Part shown: positions 33,660 to 42,338 of the stretch, piece by piece
Layout of the letters: each line of letters starts with the position of its first letter
Position numbering within the stretch: the stretch's first letter is position 1
NCBI GenBank assembly: GCA_022826195.1
Contig: JAJDVI010000019.1
Span: 1 to 61,460 of the forward strand
DNA length: 61,460 nt
Source: Acidobacteriota bacterium
GTDB taxonomy: Bacteria > Acidobacteriota > Vicinamibacteria > Marinacidobacterales > Marinacidobacteraceae
Direction of reading: 5' to 3'
Position numbers and translations under genes: made by a program
The notes under the pieces: model-generated
The model's database searches: none
What the model was told of the DNA's origin: nothing
Seen by the model: only the letters and a program-made list of their open reading frames with translations

Positions 33660-35105
33660 CTAACCCGCGCTGTCGTCGAAAGCGGCCAGGATCGCCCCCA
33701 CCGTGGCGTTCAGGTACTCGTCGAATCCTCCCGGGCTCGGGCCGAGGCGGACCACCACCACGTCCCGCGACGGGATCACCATGGTGACCTGCCCCATGTG
33801 GCCGAGCGCCCAGTAGGCGTCGCTCGGGATGTCCGTGTAGCGCCCGCCGAGGTTCAGCCACCAGAGCCCGCCGTACTCCCCTTCCTTCGCGCCAGGGGAG
33901 AGGCTGCTCACGAACTCCGACCAGTACTCGGGGAGGATGCGGTCCCCCGCGAAGACGCCGTCCCAGAGGTGGAGCAGCCCGAAGCGCATCCAGTCGGCCG
34001 CGCTTCCGTACTCGTAGCCGCTCAGGATGAAGTTGCCCCACGGGTCGGGCTCGAGCACGAAGTCGCGCGAGCCGATCCGGTCGAAGAGCATCCGCTGCGG
34101 GAAGGTCAGGTAATCCCCGCCGGCGCCTTCCACGGTCTCCCGGACGATCCGGCCGAGGGTCAGTGGATCGGAGTTCCGGTAGCGGAACTCGGTGCCCGGC
34201 GGGATGCCGTAGGGCTGGCTCGACGCGTGCTCGAAGACGTCCAGCGCGTCGAAGTAGACCCGCATGTGCTCGTTCTCGGGGACGAGCGACGGCGGACCGT
34301 CGAATCCGGTGTTCGTCATGTCGAGCCCGCTGGTCATGGTGAGCAGGTGGCGCATCAGGATGACGCCGCGGGGGTCGCCCTCCTCGCGCCACTCGGCCAC
34401 CGGCGCCGGATCGTCGAGCCCGAAGTGCCCCTCCTGCATGAGCACGCCGATCAGGGTGGCGGTGACGCTCTTGCCCTCCGACCAGCTGATCTGCGGTGTG
34501 TTCCGGTTGAATCCGGGGGCGTAGCGCTCCCCTACGATCTTGCCGCGCCGGACCACCGCGAGCGCCCGGGTGTTCTGTTCGGTGCCCATCGCGGCATCGA
34601 GCGCCGCGTCGAGCGCCGCCCGGTCCACGCCGGCCTGGTCGGGTTCCTCCGCACCCACGTCTCCGAGCGGCCAGTCCTGTTCCTCCGCCGGCGGGAGGTT
34701 CCGCGGAACCGGAACCGGCGTGAAACGGACCGATTCGGCGCCGTCCTCCAGGATCGTGCATCCCTGATCGCCGTGGTACTTCGCGGTGCGCGGCGCCACG
34801 TCGGCTGCCCAGACCGTGGCGCTCCTGGCCTCCATGTCCACGGTCCACTCGAAGTCGGCCTGCCAGGCCCAGTCGTCGAAGGGGACGATGTCGTCCGCCA
34901 GCACCGTCTCCGGCGAACGCTCGGTCACCCTCCCGACCACGAACACCCCGGAGCAGAGGTGGTGCGCCCCGATCCCGGCGGCGTACTTGCGGAAACGGCC
35001 GTCGTCTGCCCCGTCAGCGGGCTCCATTCCTGCGCCGCATCCGGCAAGGACCGCGAGCGCGCCCGCAAGTCCCAGAAAAGCACGCCACTTCCGTGGTTCC
35101 GTCAT
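33660..35105 (-). CDS. Serine hydrolase, beta-lactamase fold, lipoprotein (paralog 1)
   Basis: This 481-residue lipoprotein (LAGC, Cys23) belongs to the class C beta-lactamase/penicillin-binding-protein-like hydrolases. The catalytic SxxK is S209-E-G-K212, YxN is YRN in FRYRNSDPL, and the third motif HxG is H436-M-G. Such proteins in this family are mostly esterases, peptidases or unknown hydrolases rather than antibiotic resistance enzymes. A domain of about 150 residues precedes the hydrolase (SGVFVVGRVTERSPE...). GGGAGGG precedes the ATG and TAGAAT (35130-35135, minus strand) looks like a -10. A close paralog lies upstream. Confidence 0.85.
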   Translation of the reverse strand: MTEPRKWRAFLGLAGALAVLAGCGAGMEPADGADDGRFRKYAAGIGAHHLCSGVFVVGRVTERSPETVLADDIVPFDDWAWQADFEWTVDMEARSATVWAADVAPRTAKYHGDQGCTILEDGAESVRFTPVPVPRNLPPAEEQDWPLGDVGAEEPDQAGVDRAALDAALDAAMGTEQNTRALAVVRRGKIVGERYAPGFNRNTPQISWSEGKSVTATLIGVLMQEGHFGLDDPAPVAEWREEGDPRGVILMRHLLTMTSGLDMTNTGFDGPPSLVPENEHMRVYFDALDVFEHASSQPYGIPPGTEFRYRNSDPLTLGRIVRETVEGAGGDYLTFPQRMLFDRIGSRDFVLEPDPWGNFILSGYEYGSAADWMRFGLLHLWDGVFAGDRILPEYWSEFVSSLSPGAKEGEYGGLWWLNLGGRYTDIPSDAYWALGHMGQVTMVIPSRDVVVVRLGPSPGGFDEYLNATVGAILAAFDDSAG

Positions 35106-35149
35106 CGGGCGTCCCTCCCGCAGGTTTCGATTCTACGGGACCCTGACGG

Positions 35150-36595
35150 TCAGTCCGCGCTGTCGTCGAAGGCGGCCAGGATCGCGGACACGGTGGCGTT
35201 CAGGTAGGGCCCGAATTCCCCTGGGCTCGGCCCGAGCCGGACGATCACCACGTCGCGGGACGGGATCACCATCGTGGTCTGCCCCATGAATCCCGAGGCC
35301 CAGTAGGCGTCGCGCGGGATGTCCGCATAGCGCCCCCCGAGGTTCAGCCACCAGAGCCCGCCGTATTCGTCCTCCTGCGCTCCCGGCGAGGGGCTGCTCA
35401 CGAACTCGGACCAGCCCTCCGGGAGGATGCGGTCGCCCTCGAAGACGCCGTCCCAGAGGTAGAGCAGGCCGAACCGCATCCAGTCGGCGGCGCTGCCGTA
35501 GTCATAGCCGCTCAGGATGAAGTTGCCCCAGGGGTCGGTCTCCAGCACGAAGTCGCGGGAGCCGATCCGGTCGAAGAGCATCCGTTGCGGGTGGGTCAGG
35601 TACTCCCTGTCGTTGTTCTCGACCGTTTCCCGCACGATCCTCCCGAGGGTCAGCGGACCCGAGTTCCGGTAGCGGAACTCGGTGCCGGGCGGGATGCCGT
35701 AGGGCTGTCCCGACGCGTGCTCGAAGACGTCCAGGGCGTCGAAATAGACGCGCATGTGCTCGTTCTCGGGAATCAGCGATGACGCGCCCTCGAGTCCCAG
35801 GTTCGTCATGTCGAGCCCGCTGCTCATGGTGAGCAGGTGCCGCATCGTGATGACGCCGCGGGGGTCGCCCTCCTCGCGCCACTCGGCGACGGGTGCCGGA
35901 TCATCCAGCCCGAAGTGCCCCTTCTGCATGAGCACGCCGATCAGGGTCGCCGTGACGCTCTTGCCCTCCGACCAACTGATCTGGGGAGTGTTCCGGGTGA
36001 ACCCGGGGGCGTAGCGCTCGCCCACGATCTTCCCGCGCCGGACCACCGCGAGGGCGCGGGTGTTCTGCTCCGTCCCCATCGCGGCGTCGAGCGCCGCGTC
36101 GAGCGCCGCCCGGTCCACGCCGGCCTGGTCGGGTTCCTCCGCGCCGACGTCCCCGAGCGGCCAGTCCTGCTCGTCCGCCGGCGGCTGGTTCCGGGGGACG
36201 GGCACCGGGGTGAACCGCACCGAGTCCTCGCCGTCGAGGAGCAGCGTGCACCCCTGGTCGCCGTGGTACTTCGCGGTGCGCGGCGCCACGTCGGCGGCCC
36301 AGACCGTGGCGCTCTTCGCCGCCATGTCCACTTCCCACTCGAAGTCGTCCTGCCACGCGAAGCCCACGAAGGGCTCGATGTCCTCGGCCAGGACCGTCTC
36401 CGGGGAGCGCTCGGTGACCCGCCCCACCACGAAGGTGCCGGAACAGAGGTGATGCGCCCCCATCCCGGCGGCGTACTTCCGGAAGCGATCGTCGTCGGCT
36501 TCCGCGGTTGGCTCGCTCCCGCGGCTGCACGCCGCCAGCACCGCGAGTGCGGTCGCCAGCCCCAACAATCTGCACCAGTTCCGTGGGTCCGTCAT
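35150..36595 (-). CDS. Serine hydrolase paralog with altered third motif (paralog 2)
   Basis: This has 481 residues, the same length as paralog 1 and collinear with it without gaps. Lipobox LAAC (Cys23), SxxK (S209-E-G-K212) and YRN are kept, but the HxG motif is changed to F436-M-G (SGFMGQT where paralog 1 has LGHMGQV). The upstream 40 bp are also conserved, with GGGAGGG and a TAGAAT -10 (36620-36625, minus strand). Loss of the third-motif basic residue could change or weaken catalysis. The pair is a tandem duplication on the minus strand, 44 bp apart. Confidence 0.85.
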   Translation of the reverse strand: MTDPRNWCRLLGLATALAVLAACSRGSEPTAEADDDRFRKYAAGMGAHHLCSGTFVVGRVTERSPETVLAEDIEPFVGFAWQDDFEWEVDMAAKSATVWAADVAPRTAKYHGDQGCTLLLDGEDSVRFTPVPVPRNQPPADEQDWPLGDVGAEEPDQAGVDRAALDAALDAAMGTEQNTRALAVVRRGKIVGERYAPGFTRNTPQISWSEGKSVTATLIGVLMQKGHFGLDDPAPVAEWREEGDPRGVITMRHLLTMSSGLDMTNLGLEGASSLIPENEHMRVYFDALDVFEHASGQPYGIPPGTEFRYRNSGPLTLGRIVRETVENNDREYLTHPQRMLFDRIGSRDFVLETDPWGNFILSGYDYGSAADWMRFGLLYLWDGVFEGDRILPEGWSEFVSSPSPGAQEDEYGGLWWLNLGGRYADIPRDAYWASGFMGQTTMVIPSRDVVIVRLGPSPGEFGPYLNATVSAILAAFDDSAD

Positions 36596-36684
36596 CGGGC
36601 GTCCCTCCCGTGCGACTCGATTCTACGAGACCGGCATGGCATCGCCTCGGCTACGATGCGAAGCGGCGAGCTCGTGAAGGTCCG

Positions 36685-37896
36685 ATGACGAACACCGATT
36701 CCCGCACGATCACCCGCGCTCGCCTGCGCAACTACAAGAGCATCGCCGCCTGCGATGTGCGACTCGAGCCGCTGACGCTGCTGGTCGGGCCGAACGGAGC
36801 GGGGAAGAGCAACTTCCTCGATGCCCTCCGCTTCACCGCCCAGGCGCTCCGGTTTTCCCTCGATCACGCCCTCCGCGAGCGCGGCGGCATCGGCGACGTC
36901 CGGCGGCGCTCGCGGGGTCATCCGAACCATTTCGGAATCCGCCTCGATCTGCGCCTCCCCGCCGGCGAGGCCGCCTACGCCTTCTCGGTCGGCGCCCGGC
37001 CGAACGGCGGTTACGAGGTACGCAGTGAGGAGTGCCGGGTGCGTTCGACGGATCCGGCGCAGACCGGACATTTCGTAACCGAGAGGGGCCAGATCACGCA
37101 ATCCTCGATGCGCGATTTGCCTCCGCTCACCCAGCGGGACCGGTTGTATCTCCTGCCGGCGTCCAGCCATGCGGTGTTTCGGCCCATCTACGACGTGCTG
37201 TCCGGGATGGGGTTCTACAACCTGGACCCAGGCCGGATTCGCGACCTCCAGTCCTCCGCGCCGAGCGACGTTCTCGACGGCGACGGGGCCAATCTGGCGA
37301 GCGTGTTCGGCGCGATGCGGTCGCGCCACCCTTCCAGCATCGAGCGCATCGTGCGGTACCTCTCAGTGATCGTTCCGGGAACCGTTGGCGTGGAAACGAA
37401 GACTCTCGGCCCGAAACTGACGCTGGAGTTCCTGCAGAAGGTGCGCGGTGACGAGCACGCCTGGAGGTTCCTGGCGAACAACATGTCGGACGGGACGCTC
37501 CGGGCGTTTGGCGTTCTGGTGGCGCTGTTCCAGGGCGTCGGCAATTCATCCCTCGCCGCCCGGCTCGTCGGCATCGAGGAGCCGGAGAGCGCTCTCCACC
37601 CGGCGGCGGCGGAAGCCGTGGTGGATGTCCTGCAGGAAGTGAGCGCGACCGTGCAGGTCGTCGCCACGACACATAGCGCCGATCTCCTGGACCAGAGGAC
37701 GCTCCCCGCGCGGTCTCTCCTGGCGGTCGTGTCGGAAGACGGCGAAACCCGACTCGCGCCGCTGGACGAGGAGGGTCGGGGAATCCTGCGTGACGGGCTG
37801 TCAACTCCCGGAGAGTTGCTGCGGATGGAAATGCTCAATCCCGATCCGATACTCGCCAGACCCACGCACCTCAAGCTCTTCGGCAACGGGGCGTGA
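36685..37896 (+). CDS. AAA family ATPase, ABC/OLD-like
   Basis: This 403-residue AAA_21-type ATPase has Walker A GPNGAGKSNF at about residues 34-43, with the opening RLRNYKSIAACDVRLEPLTLLVG typical of SMC/OLD-like ATPases, the signature-like NMSDGTLRAFGVL, Walker B LVGIEEPESALHP and the switch VATTHSADLLD. The ATG 36685 is preceded by GTGAAGG. A DUF4276 gene starts three bases after its stop, so the two are coupled. ATPase plus TOPRIM-like partner is the build of several two-gene defence systems such as PARIS-like and OLD-related modules; that role is inferred. Confidence 0.88.
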   Translation: MTNTDSRTITRARLRNYKSIAACDVRLEPLTLLVGPNGAGKSNFLDALRFTAQALRFSLDHALRERGGIGDVRRRSRGHPNHFGIRLDLRLPAGEAAYAFSVGARPNGGYEVRSEECRVRSTDPAQTGHFVTERGQITQSSMRDLPPLTQRDRLYLLPASSHAVFRPIYDVLSGMGFYNLDPGRIRDLQSSAPSDVLDGDGANLASVFGAMRSRHPSSIERIVRYLSVIVPGTVGVETKTLGPKLTLEFLQKVRGDEHAWRFLANNMSDGTLRAFGVLVALFQGVGNSSLAARLVGIEEPESALHPAAAEAVVDVLQEVSATVQVVATTHSADLLDQRTLPARSLLAVVSEDGETRLAPLDEEGRGILRDGLSTPGELLRMEMLNPDPILARPTHLKLFGNGA

Positions 37897-37899
37897 ACT

Positions 37900-38481
37900 G
37901 TGGTCCGCATCGCCGTGATCGTCGAAGGGAAGGGAGAGGTTCAAGCCGTCCCGGAACTGCTTCGCCGGATCATCGCGGAGGTCTCGGCGGGCGACCCTCC
38001 GAGCATCGCACGCCCGATCCGCGCCCCTCGTGACCGGATCGTCAAGGAGGGTGAGTTGGAGCGGTACGTGAACCTCGCAGTGAGCCACGGCGGCCCGGAC
38101 GCCCGAATCCTCGTTCTTCTGGATGCCGACGAGGACTGTCCGAAGGAACTGGGCCCGGAACTCCTGAGGCGGGCCCGGGAGGCCCGTCCAGACAAGCAGA
38201 TTCAGGTGGTGCTCGCCGCGCGGGAGTACGAAGCTTGGTTCATCGCCGCCGCGGAGTCCACAGTCTCCGGCGTTTCGGCAGCCCCCCAGAACCCTGAGGC
38301 GATTCCGGGCGCCAAGGAATGGATCGGCAGGCACCAGCCGTATCGGCCCACCGCGGATCAGGCGCCGATGACCGCGACGTTCGACATGGCGGAGGCGCGC
38401 CGGAACGCGCCGTCTTTCGACAAGATGTGGCGAGCCGTGGAGGCCCTGCTGGCTGGTCCGCGTCCGGCGAAACGCGAATAG
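37900..38481 (+). CDS. DUF4276 family protein, TOPRIM-like
   Basis: This has 193 residues. The N-terminus VRIAVIVEGKGEVQAVPELL carries the TOPRIM acidic residue (Glu9, with Glu13), and ILVLLDADEDC gives the D-x-D-x-D set (Asp75, Asp77, Asp79). These are the metal-binding residues of TOPRIM nucleases and primases. The family is known mainly from its pairing with AAA ATPases. The GTG start at 37900 follows the ATPase stop by three bases. Nuclease activity on nucleic acid of an invader or on host tRNA is a hypothesis, not shown by the sequence. Confidence 0.82.
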   Translation: MVRIAVIVEGKGEVQAVPELLRRIIAEVSAGDPPSIARPIRAPRDRIVKEGELERYVNLAVSHGGPDARILVLLDADEDCPKELGPELLRRAREARPDKQIQVVLAAREYEAWFIAAAESTVSGVSAAPQNPEAIPGAKEWIGRHQPYRPTADQAPMTATFDMAEARRNAPSFDKMWRAVEALLAGPRPAKRE

Positions 38482-38503
38482 CAACTCGGCTCGAGGGGTT
38501 CCT

Positions 38504-40384
38504 TCAGCCCGCGAAGGCTTCCATTCGGTTGAGGGCCTCGGTGATCAGCTCCTCCGACTGGAGCATGGAGACCCGGGCGTAGCGGTCCCATCGCTCCCCG
38601 AAGGCGGTCCCGGGGAAGATCAGCACCCGCGCCTCGGTAAGCAGGCGCCGGCAGAACGCCTCCGCGGAGAGGCCGAACCCGGAGATGTCCGCCCAGACGA
38701 AGAATCCGCCCCCCTGCGCCGCGGTGGGGATGCCGAGCCGGGCGAACCCGTCGAGCAGCAACTGTCTTCGCGGCCGGTAGATCTCGCGGAGCCGGGCCGG
38801 GAAGGCTTCGCCGCCGGCGAGCGCGGCGGCCGCCGCCCGCTGGGAGAAGAGCGGTCCCGGGCCGGAGAGCGCCGCCTTGGCCCGGGCGCAGGCGGCGATC
38901 GCGTCCGCGGGGCCGGTCAGGTAGCCGACGCGGAAGCCGGTCATGGCGTAGCTTTTGGAGACGCTTCCCATGGTCAGCGTCCGGTTCCGCATCCCGGGGA
39001 GCGTGGACGGCGAGAGGACCGGCCCCTTTCCGTCGAGCGCCATGTCGGCGTAGACCTCGTCGGACAGCACCCAGAGGTGATGGCGGTCCGCCAGCCCGCA
39101 GAGGTCCTCGACCTCCTCCGCCAGAGTCCTGGCGCCGGTCGGGTTGGAGAAGTTCACGATGGTGAGGAGCCGGGGCCGCTCGGCCTGCCGGAGCACGTCT
39201 TCGGTGGCCGCGGCGCGCATCCCGAAGTCCTCGCCGTCTTCGCCCTGCACCCCTCCGCAGGGCACCGGCGCCATCCGGCCGCGGGCGAGCGCGATGGCCT
39301 GCACGTAGGAGGTGTAGCGCGGGTCGGCGAGCAGCACCTCCTCCCGCTCTCCCACCAGCGCCAGCATGGCGAGGGTGATGCCCTCCTGGGCGCCGCCGGT
39401 CACCAGGGTCTCGGTGTCCGGGTCCCAGCGGATGCCGGTGCGGGCCTCCTCCCGCTCCACGATCCGTTCCCGGAGCCAGCGCTGGCCGAGGAAATCGAGC
39501 GGTTCGGTCTCGCCGAGTTGTGCGCAGGCGGCTTCGAGAACCGGCGCCGGGGCGTCGGCGTCGGGGTCGCCCCGGCCGAGGCTGACCACTCCGTCGAGAC
39601 GCGCGGCGAGCTCCATCAGCGAATAGCGCGAGTCGTCCTTGCCGGGTTTCGCGAGCGTGGGACGCGGCCGCGGTTTCGCCGGCCCGGCTCCCAGCAGCAG
39701 CGCGGCGGTCCGCTGCGAGGGGGCCGCGGTGCAGATCGAGACCGCCTGCTTCAGGCTCCGGAGGCGGCCCAGAAGCCGCGGCGGCACCCGGAAGAAGCCG
39801 ACCCGGAACGGGGCGAGCTCGGGGAGGCCGTCGAGCGAGCCGACGAGCACCGCCTCTTCGCCCACCCCGGCGAGGAAGGTGCTCTCCGCATCGAAGGAGA
39901 GGAGCCGGTCCCCGCAGTCCACGATCTCGACCGCGACGGCGCTGCCGGACTCCTCCGGCGTGGCGATCCGCGCGACTGCACCCTCCCCGGCCGCCTCGGC
40001 CGCCGGAAACAGATCGAGGAGGGCGCACGCGGCGAGCAATCCCGGGTCGCCTTCGGTCGCCGGCGACAGGGCCACGCTGGCGGGCGCGTCCCCGGCTTCC
40101 GCGCGCGCCCCGGCGAGCGCGACGAACAGCGCTTCCTGCCGCCCCCCGGTGATGACCACCGTCCCGCCGGGCGGCGCCCCGGCGGCCTCGAGCCGCCGGC
40201 CGATCTCCTCCTGGAGTTCCGGTAGGCCCGGTCGGGGCGTGTAGTGCGTCTCCCCGCCGAGCAGGGCGGCCCGGAGCGCGGCGGCGGGCTCCGGAGCGAG
40301 CGCGGCCCCGGGGTCGGGCAGGGTCCGGCCGGCGCCGAGCGCGTGCGACCGGTCGGAAACCGGGATCGGGCAGAAGTGGTTCAC
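38504..40384 (-). CDS. PLP aminotransferase with a degenerate duplicated N-terminal domain
   Basis: This has 626 residues, well above the ~390 usual for fold-type I aminotransferases. Residues about 250-626 are a complete class I/II enzyme: VTGGAQEGITLA, VNFSNPTGA, LSDEVYADM, and PLP lysine Lys477 in SVSKSYAMTGFRVGY, plus the C-terminal Arg region RYARVS. Residues 1-240 align with the same fold in weaker form (GLPELQEEIGRRL, VVITGGRQEALFVAL, then APFRVGFF), but the lysine position is lost. The GTG start overlaps the upstream SDR stop. It is the last gene of a six-gene operon. The substrate is unknown. Confidence 0.85.
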   Translation of the reverse strand: MNHFCPIPVSDRSHALGAGRTLPDPGAALAPEPAAALRAALLGGETHYTPRPGLPELQEEIGRRLEAAGAPPGGTVVITGGRQEALFVALAGARAEAGDAPASVALSPATEGDPGLLAACALLDLFPAAEAAGEGAVARIATPEESGSAVAVEIVDCGDRLLSFDAESTFLAGVGEEAVLVGSLDGLPELAPFRVGFFRVPPRLLGRLRSLKQAVSICTAAPSQRTAALLLGAGPAKPRPRPTLAKPGKDDSRYSLMELAARLDGVVSLGRGDPDADAPAPVLEAACAQLGETEPLDFLGQRWLRERIVEREEARTGIRWDPDTETLVTGGAQEGITLAMLALVGEREEVLLADPRYTSYVQAIALARGRMAPVPCGGVQGEDGEDFGMRAAATEDVLRQAERPRLLTIVNFSNPTGARTLAEEVEDLCGLADRHHLWVLSDEVYADMALDGKGPVLSPSTLPGMRNRTLTMGSVSKSYAMTGFRVGYLTGPADAIAACARAKAALSGPGPLFSQRAAAAALAGGEAFPARLREIYRPRRQLLLDGFARLGIPTAAQGGGFFVWADISGFGLSAEAFCRRLLTEARVLIFPGTAFGERWDRYARVSMLQSEELITEALNRMEAFAG

Positions 40385-41184
40385 GTGGCGAGTTCTGCCC
40401 AGGCGTCCGCCGGCAGCGGCAGTCCGCGGGTTCGCACCGCGCCGGCCACGCGGTCGGCCTCGAAACGCCGGCCGTTGGGCGCGCCCTCGAAGCCGGGCAG
40501 CAGCGCGAAGGCCGCGAAGGCGGGACCGAGCGCCTCCGAAGATCCCCAGACGCGCTTCTCCGCCGGGAGCGCGGCCTCGTCCGCCCGCGAGAGCCCCGTG
40601 GGCTTGATGCGCCCCGCCCCCGGCGTGATCGTGTTGGCCAGGATCCCGGCGCCGCCGCACTCCTCGGCGAGCGCCTTCGCGAGGCCCTCGGTCCCGAACT
40701 TGGTCGCGCAGTAGACGGCCTCGTTGGCGAATCCGGAGATGCCCGCCCGCGAGCTGGTCAGCAGGACCGATCCGCCGTTGCCGGCGCGGAGTGCGGGCAT
40801 CAGCTCGCGCACGAGCAGGAACGCCGCCGTCAGGTTCACTTCCAGCATTTCGTCCAACTGCGGCCCGGTCGTTTCCTCGACGGCGGTCAGGTGCATGATC
40901 GCGGCGCAGTGCACCAGCGCGCTCAGGTCGCCCCGGGCGGCTTCCCGGGCGCGAGCCGCGGCCTCCAGCGTGCTCTCCCGGCGCGAGAGGTCGCACACCA
41001 GCGGGTGGAACGGTCCGGGACCGCGGTCGGCGGCGATCTCGACGGTGGTCTGGAGTTCGTCCCGCGACCGGTCGAGCAGGATGCACTCGGCGCCCTCCTC
41101 CGCGAGCCCCCAGGCGGCGGAGGCGCCGAGTCCGCGCGCCGCGCCCGTGACGAGGACGCGGCGCCCCCGGAGTCGTTCGCCCAT
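40381..41184 (-). CDS. Short-chain dehydrogenase/reductase
   Basis: This 267-residue SDR has cofactor motif TGAARGLG, LLDRSRDE after strand 2 (acidic residue suggests NAD), HCAA in place of NNAG, and catalytic Ser in LTSSRAG with Y-C-A-T-K. A ~45-residue C-terminal part after KPTGLSRADEAA is longer than in common FabG-type enzymes. Both ends overlap neighbours by four bases or less, so it is translationally coupled to the DUF819 permease upstream and the PLP enzyme downstream. It probably oxidises or reduces an intermediate of the pathway encoded by this operon. Confidence 0.87.
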   Translation of the reverse strand: MGERLRGRRVLVTGAARGLGASAAWGLAEEGAECILLDRSRDELQTTVEIAADRGPGPFHPLVCDLSRRESTLEAAARAREAARGDLSALVHCAAIMHLTAVEETTGPQLDEMLEVNLTAAFLLVRELMPALRAGNGGSVLLTSSRAGISGFANEAVYCATKFGTEGLAKALAEECGGAGILANTITPGAGRIKPTGLSRADEAALPAEKRVWGSSEALGPAFAAFALLPGFEGAPNGRRFEADRVAGAVRTRGLPLPADAWAELAT

Positions 41185-42338
41185 CAGCCCGGCAGGATTC
41201 CCCGCAGCAGGTAGGCCGTCCCGAACCCCAGGTAGTTCCCGAACCCGTAGCCGAAGATCCCCATGATCACCGCCGGCGCGATGCGGTGCTTCCACTTGAG
41301 CGCCATCCCGAGGGCGAGCGCCGATCCGGGCCCGCCCACCGCGGCCTGGCTCGACAGCGTGATGGTCGCCAGGTCGAACCGCGCGAGCCAGCCGATCCCG
41401 TAGAGCACGGCGGCGTGGATCAGGATGATCAGGATCATGTAGAAGAAGAGCCAGGGGCCCGCCGCCACCACTTCCCGCACGTCGGAGCCGGCGCCGATCA
41501 CGATGAAGAAGAGGTGGAGGGCGAAGTAGGACAGCATCGCGGACCCGTTGAGCCGCTGGATGGCCGGGATCTGCCCCAGGATCAGCGCGAGCGTCGTCAG
41601 CCACAGGACTTCCGGCACCCCCGGCAGGACGCTGGCGAAGAGCCCGGCGGCGACCAGCGCGAGCAGGGGGATGGCGGCCAGGATGGCGAGGTGCGTGATC
41701 GAGATCGAGCCCTCGGTCCAGGTGCGCCGCAGCGCGTCGGTGTCCACCTCGGTGTCGTCGGCTGCCGCATCCAGCGCGTCGGGTTTCGCCCGGCGGAGGA
41801 AGACCCCGGCGAGGGCCGACGCGAGCGCGACCTGCCCGAGCATCCACGGCACCGTCGAGAGGTTGTCCACCACGAAGGCCCCCGCGAAGAGGCTGGGGGT
41901 CATCTCGAGCCCCTGGCCGACCGCGGCGAAGTTGAGGCCTCCGCCCCAGAACGCTCCCGCGAAGGTGCCGCCGAGCTTCCACGTCTCGGGTCCGAGGAGT
42001 CCCGCGAAGAGCAGGCTCGCGGTGAACGCTCCCACGAAGGTGCCGAACCCCGCAATCCCGAACCCCACGACCATGCGCGGTCCGGCGGTCTTCAGGTCGG
42101 CCAGCCGGGTGGAGAGCACGAAGAGCACGATCGCGTAGGGGATCGCGTAGCGCGACAGCGAACCCATGAACTCGCCGCCGCGCGGGATGAGTCCGATGTT
42201 GGCGAGCAGGATGCCGAGCAGGGTGCAGACGACCGCGGAGCTGATCTTCTGGATGACGGGGTAGCGCTCCTCCGCCTGCCGCGCCGCCGCGATGACCAGC
42301 AGCAGGAAGGCGAGCAGCAGCAGCGGCTGGGCGATCAC
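41184..42338 (-). CDS. DUF819 family membrane permease (YjcL-like)
   Basis: This 384-residue integral membrane protein has about ten to eleven helices. Diagnostic segments are SAVVCTLLGILLANIGLIP near the N-terminus, GAFWGGGLNFAAVGQGLE, DNLSTVPWML and the closing SSQAAVGGPGSALALG. DUF819 proteins are uncharacterised and resemble transporters. The start is GTG 42338, overlapping the stop of the M14 gene. In this operon it is the only obvious candidate to import the substrate. Confidence 0.87.
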   Translation of the reverse strand: MIAQPLLLLAFLLLVIAAARQAEERYPVIQKISSAVVCTLLGILLANIGLIPRGGEFMGSLSRYAIPYAIVLFVLSTRLADLKTAGPRMVVGFGIAGFGTFVGAFTASLLFAGLLGPETWKLGGTFAGAFWGGGLNFAAVGQGLEMTPSLFAGAFVVDNLSTVPWMLGQVALASALAGVFLRRAKPDALDAAADDTEVDTDALRRTWTEGSISITHLAILAAIPLLALVAAGLFASVLPGVPEVLWLTTLALILGQIPAIQRLNGSAMLSYFALHLFFIVIGAGSDVREVVAAGPWLFFYMILIILIHAAVLYGIGWLARFDLATITLSSQAAVGGPGSALALGMALKWKHRIAPAVIMGIFGYGFGNYLGFGTAYLLRGILPG

